NCBI GenBank assembly: GCA_023630585.1
Contig: CM042554.1
Span: 1,683,195 to 1,747,194 of the forward strand
Direction of reading: 5' to 3'
DNA length: 64,000 bases
From: Cranoglanis bouderius
Taxonomy: Eukaryota; Chordata; Actinopteri; Siluriformes; Cranoglanididae
Positions 38,751 to 48,115 of the stretch are shown here, piece by piece. Numbering within the stretch: position 1 is the stretch's first letter; the number at the start of each line of letters is the position of its first letter. The position numbers and the translations under genes are program-made. The notes under the pieces are model-generated. The model was not told the DNA's origin. It saw only the letters and a list, made by a program, of their open reading frames with translations, and did no database searches.

Positions 38751-39881
38751 ACAGAGGAGTTTGTACTTTTACCATTTGTCAGTTAAACGACAAGCTGCAT
38801 TTTTTTTTTTCGTCTTTGCTTCAATAGAGAGCAAAAGAGGCTGGTGAGGGAATGACTGTTTATAGCTGCTATAACATAAGTGATGACTTGTTTTGTGGAT
38901 GTTGCACAACATTAAACATAAATATAGCTGCAAGCAGCAATGGCAGATTCCTCTAAAAGATTGCAGACCATTTCAAAACTGACATTGTAGAGAAATGTGT
39001 CCCACAGATCCAACATTTCAACGCGTTTGGATCAATGGCAGATTTTAAAGACAAACAGCGCCATCTAGTGGACGATGAAGATATTGTTAAACATAATATA
39101 ACATTATTAGTTATTCCTTTTAATGTCATTGTTTTTGGAGATGTGAGGTCGCCATCGTACGTAGTAACATACTGCAGCGTCCTCTTTGTGTCTGGAACAG
39201 AACAAGTCCATAGTTAATGTTCCATTGATTTATGGACACAAGAAATATGTGCAACAGTTGTCAATTCACCAATATGCAACTAGTTTGGCCAATTTTTATT
39301 TGATTCCTTATTGCTCATCACCCCTATAGGAAGACGTGTATCCCACATATATGTACCACAGTTCAAGTCAATCGGACTTACGGGCCATGGGGAGAAGATT
39401 TTTGTAGTTTTGGACCCTTTCTGTGTACTGGAAAATCTTATCATGGCGGACTTTATATGTCCCGATGGCTTTTTTTGTTCCCCATGAGAAATAAGGCGTG
39501 TATACCAATTTTCAGATACTTTGGACTTATGGGGTGGAAGGAAAATCACGTAGAATTCGGGCGTGGCCTGTAGCGCCAGCTATGGGCGCATGTTGGCCAT
39601 TTGTGGTGTGAGAGTTACTCGTGGCCTGTAGTATCAATGTGCCAAATTTCAAAACGTTTTACCATTCAGATCTTGAGTTATTGGGCACTTTAGGGAGATA
39701 AGGAGAAGATAAGAATAAGAGCATGAAGAAGAAGAAAAAGAAGAATACTAACAATAACAATAGGTTTCCTCCTGATTGAGGAATCCTAACAAGAAGCAGA
39801 TAAATCTAAAATCCTGTTGGTATTGCACTCTTCTTCATACTGGGCTTCACTTCCTCAGGTAAAAGATTTACAGGAAACTGA
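27599..39881 (+). CDS. dnaja3: DnaJ homolog subfamily A member 3, mitochondrial (Tid1), complete
   Basis: Exons: 27599-27800, 28257-28393, 31684-31767, 31854-32066, 32925-33077, 33177-33324, 34824-34888, 38071-38199, 38297-38412, 38611-38708, 39859-39881. Total 1368 nt, 455 residues, every junction in frame. The N-terminus is basic and lacks acidic residues for ~60 positions, as in a mitochondrial presequence. The J domain spans ~91-156 with HPD at 119-121. The zinc-binding region has four CxxCxGxG motifs at 238-245, 255-262, 277-284 and 291-298. C-terminal substrate-binding domains follow (e.g. YGYGDHYIHIKIKVP). The protein stimulates mitochondrial Hsp70 ATPase in the matrix for folding and mtDNA maintenance (family knowledge). 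The start ATG has G at -3 and +4. The last exon encodes GKRFTGN-stop, like the tail of the human short isoform. The exon 8 donor is GTGGGT, slightly off consensus. Confidence 0.96.
28708..29215 (+). mobile_element. 5S-rRNA-derived SINE (SINE3-type) in dnaja3 intron 2
   Basis: The head (GCCATCTCGCC ... AGTTAAGCAGGGTTGAGCCTGGCC AGTAC) resembles the 5' part of 5S rRNA with its internal promoter region. The body contains GGATGAGACGTTAAACCGA and ends GTAAAGCACTTTGAGTGC ... GGTATATAAATGTAAC. It is a full-length-looking SINE on the plus strand. Confidence 0.8.
29483..30030 (+). mobile_element. MITE M, full-length copy in dnaja3 intron 2
   Basis: 548 bp with the same inverted termini as 6914-7448 and TA on both sides. 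It is inserted within a host repeat whose halves lie at 29395-29482 and 30031-30170. Confidence 0.85.
30599..31029 (-). mobile_element. Tc1-like element D, truncated copy
   Basis: It holds one terminal repeat (CAGTGGGGGAAAAAAAGTAT) and, on the minus strand, the transposase C-terminal part from HRIKGTMDGAMYRQILGENL onward. It has the same internal deletion junction as 11655-13050. The other half is missing. Confidence 0.8.
31278..31304 (+). repeat. (GT)n microsatellite in dnaja3 intron 2
   Basis: About 13 TG units, 380 bp upstream of dnaja3 exon 3. Confidence 0.9.
32580..32820 (-). repeat. element B terminal fragment
   Basis: The inverted copy of the element B 5' terminal region (TTTAACACATCTAGATGT, then AGGAAATGAAAGCTGAAA). 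It lies in dnaja3 intron 4, directly before exon 5. No transposase remains. Confidence 0.65.
33661..34513 (+). mobile_element. Harbinger-like remnant with Myb/SANT reading frame in dnaja3 intron 6
   Basis: Short inverted termini (GGGCCTTTCCAC / GTAGACAAGGCC) are flanked by TAA, a Harbinger-style 3-bp target. A plus-strand reading from ~33928 gives MNRGLTWTRDEVKFLTEIWS, the trihelix/SANT-like start of the Harbinger accessory Myb protein. It then degenerates. Confidence 0.5.
35921..36178 (-). other. basic ORF fragment of transposon-type (unrecognised family)
   Basis: An 85-codon open stretch reads RTAEGLRSKTESDRARAKTR and MAFERWRQLRDLKGLKTDAE. I recall this type of sequence in many multi-copy fish predicted proteins, so a transposon or repeat origin is more likely than a host gene. 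It is antisense inside dnaja3 intron 7. Confidence 0.35.
36590..37560 (+). mobile_element. possible hAT-type (ZMYM-like) element remnant
   Basis: The region begins with a poly-C-containing repeat (near 36608-36620). At 37351-37407 a short exon-like frame (MTEKRKMNIRSFFSAPKRQ) is followed by GTAAGT. It resembles the N-terminus of hAT-derived ZMYM1-like proteins. No transposase core is visible and the boundaries are uncertain. Confidence 0.3.
38716..38749 (+). repeat. (CA)n microsatellite directly downstream of dnaja3 exon 10
   Basis: It starts 7 nt after the donor (ACAG|GTGAACAG), i.e. exactly where the human gene is alternatively spliced. Confidence 0.95.
38925..39790 (+). repeat. teleost 'GCTGCAAGCAGC' interspersed repeat in last dnaja3 intron
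   Basis: It starts ATATAGCTGCAAGCAGCAAT, contains AGCGCCATCTAGTGGACGAT and TGGCCTGTAGCGCCAGCTAT, and ends near CAATAGGTTTCCTCCTGATT. I recognise these phrases as a very common fish repeat. It occupies most of the final intron, ending ~70 bp before the terminal exon. No coding sequence. Confidence 0.65.
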
Positions 39882-40360
39882 GAGAGCAGCGTGGGTGATG
39901 AGGACACGGGGCAGGTGCTGTGACAGACTGCTGGACACGGAGAAGAGAAGCAAAAGCGCGAGACCTCGTACTTCTCAAGCAGACAGCCATGGCTCGACAC
40001 GACACGCGTCTGTATCCACCATTTCCTTACAGGCCTTATGGAAGATGATCATTTCTAAAAAGACTCCGCTGATCCACACTGATGATGATCTCACTAGCTT
40101 TGCGCGCAGTGTCCTCCAGTCTGTGGAAGGCATTCAGAGAGCTCAACAAACGCACAGAAAAATCCTGACTTGATTCAGAATGAATACATTTTATGTTGGA
40201 ATGTTTTGGGTCAACAAGTGTGTGCACTGTTCTTAAATTATGTAGAATTAAACCACTTTTCCATGAAATGTAATGTTCCGTAAACGTTGAACCTGTCACT
40301 GTTTAAACAGAAGTCACAAACGTTTATGTACATTAAATTAAAGGTGACCTTTAACAAACA
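39882..40360 (+). other. dnaja3: dnaja3 3' UTR
   Basis: Sequence after the dnaja3 stop codon. The likeliest poly(A) signal is the variant ATTAAA at 40332-40337, about 450 bp past the stop. No recognisable repeat lies inside it. Confidence 0.5.
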
Positions 40361-40379
40361 GGAACACGATGCGTCGAAT

Positions 40380-43300
40380 GTGTTGGATTAAGATTTTATT
40401 GGTCTAACAGAATGAACTAGTCACACAGTTGGTAGTTAAAAGGAACACATCTGGGCATACAGACTGAACTATCAGCAAAAAAACGTTACTAATCCTAAAC
40501 TAATTGTACTGTTAAGCTGCTACACTATAGTATAGTACCCATTTAAAGGTGCAATATGTAAAAATGAATGAATAAATCAGTTAGTCTCTTGAATATGGAC
40601 TCTCGTTTTGGTACTACAAGCTGTGTGTGTGTGTGTGTATTAAAACTTTCTCTAGTTGGTCAGCTTGTCGGTGGCATGTCTTACAATACACATCAACCTT
40701 TACATAACAATCCTGTGCATTTCTGAAACACCAGCTGGACTTTGCAAAGCCTCTTTTGAAAAATCACACACTTCAGGAGACATGACCTGCTATTGTAGTG
40801 AATTTGGTAAACATGATCATAATTCCAGTGTTGGTCTGCATGATGTTCAATCTCTGCTAATACAGTATAACCCGAATTATAATAGATAGCACTTAAATGG
40901 CAGGAAAATGAGCCAACCTTTTCTTTGGTTCCAGGGAAGCTGAAGAACCAGTGACTCCAAATTTTGGTTTCAAAATGTGAACAAATTTCACACAAATATA
41001 TTTATCAGCAGATGAGACCAAACTATAAAATCCATCTTCATTTCAGGAAACAAGCTACTGTGCATATATGTGTGTGGGTGCAAAATGAGGCAGTTTGGAA
41101 CATTAATAGATACTTGCATAAAAGGGAGACAGACCACGGGCCGGTCTGAAACAGCTGCAATACTCAAACCATCAACAAACTGATTCGTGCAAATAGACCA
41201 TTAATGTACTATTCGGTTAAATCCGGACCCTGATTTTTAATATCGTTTACATCGAGCCTTGTACAGGAGCTTAATGAGAGCCTTTAAGCTTCTTTTCCTT
41301 CTATTATCTACTACTGATTCAAAAGCTTCTGGATTGGCACGTGTCAGATCTACCTGTTGTTGTTGTAAGTTGGATACAAATGACCAGTTTGGTAAAAGAA
41401 TACTTTTACAAAAGAGAAAAACTTAACTCAATATTAGAGACGGTCTCGAGCAAAATGAACCGCACGGCACAAAAAAGCTCAACACTACAACTGCACCAAC
41501 ACAGTGCTGAAAGTGTAAATCAGTATTAGATTTATGTGCCATGATTATTAGCGATTATTATTTGATTATTTACTCATAAGCACATCATCAGCTGAAGGAA
41601 AATCCCACAAAACCATCATCACCCTTTCAGTAACAGTTTTTAAATAAGCTTTTGAATATCTAAAAAAAAAAAAAAAAAAGTAGGTAATATATGGTGTATT
41701 ACCCAACGCTTAAAAGCCGGGATTGATAAATCAGTACTTAAAATCACAGCAGACAGTGTGTTGATAGCAGTACTTCAGCAGCTTAGGAAGAAAAAGCCTT
41801 TTACAAATATACATCTACTTTTATTCTAATTCTTATCAAAAGCTATTACCATCACATTCATGAAAACGCTTACAGTGTGCCACGAGATTGTTGCAAAAAG
41901 TAATCTTGTGACACTAGTATATATTAAACCGTCAAAAAGAACTGCGTACTGCATCAAGAACTGATTTGGTAGTAGAAGTGTTTGCTTTTGAAATTGCCAG
42001 ATTATATTTTGGTCACTTAAATGACACACTGAATTTGTACACTGAGCGACAGAACATACACTGCATCACCAGTCCTGTCATTAAAACACTGGGGAATAGT
42101 TGCTAATAAGCGCACACTAGTAGTCTGCCCTGTTGTCTGTTTCATGCGTAACAGCATTTGTCACTTAAAAACAGAAGAATAAATCGTTCCGCGAGCAAAC
42201 GAGACGCATTCAAATGTGCAAATATTCAGATTACTCTGTAAAAGTAGGCCCTATCCCAAATAGTGCCCCAATCCCTATGGTCCTCCTTCAAGTGTGGTGA
42301 GGTTGTTGAGGTGTGTTCCTGTGGTGCGAAAAGAAAACCAAAAACATCCACGCTGGTCACAATGACAAATTTAAATGATTTGCAGTTGCTGAATCTGCAT
42401 GCTGGAGCTCTGTATAAAACCGTGCGCATGTAGGCTACAGATCAGGCGTCTTTAATCTTATCCGCGAAGGCTTTCGTTTCAGCCACCGATTTCACTTGCT
42501 TAATAAGTTTATCTTCAGTCTCCATTCAGTTATCAAGTGTACCTCCAGCATTTTCCCTGGAATGAAAGCCTGCAGCCTTTTGCGGAGAAGACTGAAGACC
42601 CCTGGCTACACACGTTAATTAGGTAGATATGTTAAGTACCCGTTACTTTAATCATTTTAGGGAATTTTGCTTTGCCCATGTTGTAACCCCAATTCTGCTT
42701 AATGAGGAGTTCAACTAATACCAGAATCCACTTCAGTTCTCGCCATCTCATCTGCTTGCTGATCTGGTGCTCGAGCATAACTGCAGGGAGTTCCTTTTTT
42801 TTCCCTCCCCTCAGCCACCAGCACACGTTTTACATGTAATTCCTCTGGATGCCATCACGAATGTTTAGTGATCACTGTAGAGCGCTTGAAAAAATACGTA
42901 TCGGAATCTATAAAAAATTTCACTTACAGTATTCCAATGTTGCATTCGAACTACAAAAAAACAACACTGCTAATTTTAGTATATTCACCAGTGGGCGATG
43001 TGTGGTCCCACTTTAGTGTATACAGTGAGTGTACACAGCGAACAGCTCTTCTTCTCTGGAATTTCTGCCTCCAAAGCTTACCAGAGTTAAACCAATCTTT
43101 ATTTAATCTTTACCTGTGATGATAATTCATCTAGTGAGCGAGCAAAGGCTAGTTAGTTAGCTGATGCTAGCTATGAGTGTTACGATTACAGTGTGCACGT
43201 CGTGGGGGGGGGGGGGGGGGGGGGACCGTTGAAAGGATGTATCGAGAGCGCTCGTGAGCCGCATTCTGAAGCCTTTTCAAAATGAGCAACAGGAACCCTA

Positions 43301-43783
43301 CAGCCTCACAAACCTCACAGGTACGCAGGAACCAGGGCCACAAGACGGAAAAAGTGTACCGATTGGGCCAGGGAATAAAAGTGTTGCTCAAAAATGAACT
43401 TCTGAACTGAATTTAATATGCCGCAAAGCAGGTATCATTATAATAGTATCAGCATTAATAGTTATCTATATAGACACACAATACACTGTGCAGCACAGAT
43501 CTGCCATGTGAAAATATTTTGAGTAAAATTCTGAACACTTTCACTCAAAAACTGAAAGGTGAGTGGGACACAATATTTCCCAGATAGAAGAAGAATGTAA
43601 AGAAATTGTATTCGTCCGTTAGACCCAAACCGTCTCCCTTCTCCTCTGAGGTTAGTGGTGGAAGCTCCTTCCTCGTGCTCATCTGAGAACATTTCTCTTA
43701 AGATTGGGATACTGGTAAGGGGAAGGTGCGCCTACATCAGCAGAAACATTTCACTTCTACTGTTCCATGGACACACGGATGAA
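40380..43783 (-). other. hmox2: hmox2 3' UTR candidate / transposon-poor tail-to-tail interval
   Basis: This is the sequence beyond the hmox2 stop on the minus strand. AATAAA (TTTATT on plus) occurs at 40395-40400 and at several nearer places (for example near 41819 and 43101), so the UTR length is uncertain. The interval contains a homopolymeric G run (43204-43224), a short GT repeat (40622-40639) and an A run (41662-41679). I see no recognisable transposon or coding exon. Confidence 0.4.
43204..43224 (+). repeat. homopolymeric G run (about 20)
   Basis: A G run in the hmox2 3' flank (C run in hmox2 transcript sense). Length is prone to sequencing error. Confidence 0.85.
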
Positions 43784-46700
43784 TCATATGAGGTACCAGG
43801 CAACCAATCCGGCAAGAGCGGCAATCCCTGCAGCTAACAGCACCTGGCCTGTGGGGTTTCTGAGGATCGCTGCAGCCATTTGATAAACATATGCTGATCC
43901 TCCACTGGCAGCTACAACAAAAGAGAGCAACAACACAAACATGATGAGCATCATGTAATCAGCAAGTCATTCAGGGCCTTTATTTCCGAAATAGTTTTGT
44001 AGGACTAGCTGTTGGATCAGGCTTACCCATTTTGGCGGCATAGTAAGGACACTTGCTGATGTCTCCTTGCATGTGACCATGGATGGGACCTCCATCCAGA
44101 ACGTCTTCCTGAATTGTCTTCCCCATTTCCTCCAGCTCTTGGAAAACCTACATTGAACAAATTTTGCTGTGTTATTTGAAGTGTTTTTTGATTCAGTTTG
44201 GATGTCTCTATTTTTATTTGGAGTGTTACTTTTTGGGTCAGTTTAGATGTATATCTTTTATTTACTTTAATATTTATTAATAGTTTTATATACAGTATCT
44301 CACAAAAGTGAGTACACCCCTCACATTTTTGTAAATATTTTATTATATCTTTTCATGGGACAACACTGACGAAATGACACTTTGCTACAATGTAAAGTAG
44401 TGAGTGTACAGCTTGTATAACAGTGTAAATTTGCTGTCCCCTCAAAATAACTCAACACACAGCCATTAATGTCTAAACCGCTGGCAACAAAAGTGAGTAC
44501 ACCCCTAAGTGAAAATGTCCAAATTGGGCCCAATTAGCCATTTTCCCTCCCCGGTGTCATGTGACTCGTTAGTGTTACAAGGTCTCAGGTGTGAATGGGG
44601 AGCAGGTGTGTTAAGTTTGGCGTTATCGCTCTCACACTCTCTCATACTGGTCACTGGAAGTTCAACATGGCACCTCATGCCAAAGAACTCTCTGAGGATC
44701 TGAAAAAAAGAATTGTTGCTCTACATAAAGATGGCCTAGGCTATAAGAAGATTGCCAACACCCTGAAACTGAGCTGCAGCACGGTGGCCAAGACCATACA
44801 GCGGTTTAACAGGACAGGTTCCACTCAGAACAGGCCTCGCCATGGTCGACCAAAGAAGTTGAGTGCACGTGCTCAGCATCATATCCAGAGGTTGGCTTTG
44901 CAGAACAGACGTATGAGTGCTGCCAGCATTGCTGCAGAGGTTGAAGGGGTGGGGGGTCAGCCTGTCAGTGCTCAGACCATACGCCGCACACTGCATCAAA
45001 TTGGTCTGCATGGCCGTCATCCCAGAAGGAAGCCTCTTCTAAAGATGATGCACAAGAAAGCCCGCAAACAGTTTGCTAAAGACAAGCAGACTAAGGACAT
45101 GGATTACTGGAACCATGATAAACTTATTTGGTTCAGATGGTGTCAAGCGTGTGTGGCGGCAACCAGGTGAGGAGTACAAAGACAAGTGTGTCTTGCCTAC
45201 AGTCAAGCATGGTGGTGGGAGTGTCATGGTCTGGGGCTGCACGAGTGCTGCCGGCACTGGGGAGCTATAGTTCATTGAGGGAGCCGTGAATGCCAACATG
45301 TACTGTGACATACTGAAGCAGAGCATGATCCCCTCCCTTCGGAAACTGGGCCGCAGGGCAGTATTCCAACATGATAACGATTCCAAACACACCTCCAAGA
45401 TGACCTCTGCCTTGCTAAAGAAGCTGAGGGTAAAAGTGATGGACTGGCCAAGCATGTCTCCAGACCTAAACCCTATTGAGCATCTGTGGGGCATCCTCAA
45501 ACGGAAGGTGGAGGAGCGCAAGGTCTCGAACATCCACCAGCTCTGTGATGTCGTCATGGAGGAGTGGAAGAGGACTCCAGTGGCAACCTGTGAAGCTCTG
45601 GTGAACTCCATGCCCAACAGGGTTAAGGCAGTGCTGGAAAATAATGGTGGCCACACAAAATATTGACACTTTGGGTCCAATTTGGACATTTTCACTTAGG
45701 GGTGTACTCACTTTTGTTGCCAGCGGTTTAGACATTAATGGCTGTGTGTTGAGTTATTTTGAGGGGACAGCAAATTTACACTGTTATACAAGCTGTACAC
45801 TCACTACTTTACATTGTAGCAAAGTGTCATTTCTTCAGTGTTGTCCCATGAAAAGATATAATAAAATATTTACAAAAATGTGAGGGGTGTACTCACTTTT
45901 GTGAGATACTGTATACATGTTTATTTAATTAATTACAAAATACAGTACATTTTCAGGTACAGTCAGTACTGTTTATGTCTAATAAATTTCAGTAACATTT
46001 TACTTTGAGTGTTATGTTTTCATTCAGTATCAATTTTAAAAACTATCAGTTGATTAATCGGTTATCGGCAGGTACTGCACAATGAGGAGTATGAGGAGGT
46101 CTGGAGTGGCAGAGAAGTATGTTAGAGTGGTGCAGGATATGTATGAGAGCAGTACGACAATGGTAATGTGTGCGGTAGGTGTGACAGAGGAGTTCACGGT
46201 GAAGGTGGGACTGCATCAAGGATCGGCTCTGAGCCCCTTCTTGTTTGTGGTGGTGATGGACAGGCTGACAGATGAGGTCAGACAGGAATCTCCATGGACT
46301 ATGATGTTTGCGGATGACATTGTGATCTGTAGTGAGAGCAGGGAGCAGGTGGAGGAAACTCTAGAGAGGTGGAGGTTTGCTCTGGAGAGAAGAGGAATGA
46401 AGGTTAGTCGCAGCAAGACAGAATACATGTGTGTGAATGAGAGGGATCCAAGTGGAACAGTGAGGTTACAGGGAGAAGAGATAAAGAAGGTGCAGGAGTT
46501 TAAGTACTTAGGGTCAACAGTCCAGAGAAACAGGGAGTGTGGAAAAGAGGTGAAGAAGCGTGTGCAGGCAGGTTGGAATGGGTGGAGAAAAGTGTCAGGT
46601 CTGTTGTGTGATAAAAGAGTACCAGCAAGAATGAAAGGAAAGGTGTACAGGACAGTAGTGAGACCAGCGATGTTGTATGGTTTGGAGACAGTTGCACTGA

Positions 46701-48080
46701 GGAAAAGACAGGAGGAAGAGTTAGAGGTAGCAGAGCTGAAGATGTTGAGGTTCTCTTTGGGAGTGACGAGGATGGATAGGATCAGGAATGAGTACATCAG
46801 GGGGACAGCACATGTGAGATGTTTTGGAGACAAAGTTAGAGAGGCCAGGTTGAGATGGTTTGGACATGTTCAGAGGAGTGAGAGTGAATATATCGGTAAA
46901 AGGATGCCGAGGTTAGAGCTGCCGGGCAGGAGGCCGAGAGGAAGACCAAAGAGGAGGTTTATGGATGTAGTGAAGGAGGACATGAAGGTAGTCGGTCTGA
47001 GAGAAGAGGATGCAGGGGATAGGGCTAGATGGAGGCAGATGAATCGCTGTGGCGACCCCTGAAGGGAACAGCCGAAAGGAAAATAAGAAGGCAGGTACTG
47101 CACAACTTAGTTATCGGTAAAATCCACTATCAGTCAACCTTTAATTCAAAGCATGTATTGCATAATAATTTCATATAAACACTAAAACGTATGTGATTTT
47201 ATTCTTTTTTGGAGTTTGTTATTCAGTGTTTATTCACTTTTAGTATCTTGAACTTATGATTTTTTTTTTTAGCTTTTAATTGAGATCATGATTCTCACTC
47301 TCAGCTCTTAGAGACACCAATTTGGTAAGTAATAATGTGTTTATTATATGGACACTTTGACTTTCGCACTCGCTTCTTATTTTTTGCAGCAAAACCCAGC
47401 AGCCTTCATTGTGTTTTTTGTCTGAAAAGTGTCTCTTATGTAATACGCTGCTTTCTTTAATGACATACAAACATTTTTCTGTAACATTTAATTTTGTGCT
47501 AGAAAACTAATGTTTGGGAATCTAAAATGTTTTTTGTACTGACTTGATAATGTAGACGTCATAAAATAAAAAATCTATAACAAAGTTTGTACTAAAAAAA
47601 AAAAAAGGGGTGCCTAAAATATATTTTCCTAGTGGATGTTTGTAAATGAGGGCTCGTCTTCATTCTGAATCACTGCACATTTTTACCGCAACAGCCAAAA
47701 TCCTGAACAAAAATAAATGCTATTTAGTATAAAACTTTAATCACTTGAGAGTGTCCTTCTAACGTGCAGAGATGGAAAGTGGAAATCAAGCAGTATTAAC
47801 ATCGAGTTAAATTATTAATTAATAATTGTAGCAATATTTCTGTTCTCCTGTTGACAGCAACTCATAAGCCACTTGTGGTTTTTGGCATAACATACAAAAA
47901 TGACAGATAGTCGATTTTTTGCGATTTCTTTGTAATGGGGTATGATGGGGGATTTTTTTGTGATTGTTGTGGTTTGCACAGAAGCAGGCTCTAATTATTG
48001 CAGACATGTCAGTTTGATTTGATTGCAGATTCTGATTCTACATCAAAAGGTTTTTGTTATCATACTTTTACTAACAGACG

Positions 48081-48115
<35 letters not shown>

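Larger units (their letters stand above)
44200..47340 (+). repeat. host repeat G (hAT-like), split by Tc1 element F and RTE copy 1
   Basis: The halves at 44200-44292 (GATGTCTCTATTTTTATTTG) and 45912-46082 plus 47106-47150 (TTATCGGTAAAATCCACTAT) form one older interspersed repeat. A second copy lies at 29395-29482/30031-30170. Two younger elements sit inside it. It is located in the hmox2 intron between the third and fourth coding exons. Confidence 0.6.

Noticed and set aside
42430..42530. Short minus-strand ORF starting METEDKLIKQ and ending in TGA inside the hmox2 3' flank
   Set aside because: Only 27 codons, no recognised family, no splice sites joining it to anything. Most likely chance.
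45039..45695. 218-codon minus-strand ORF across element F
   Set aside because: It is the antisense shadow of the Tc1 transposase.
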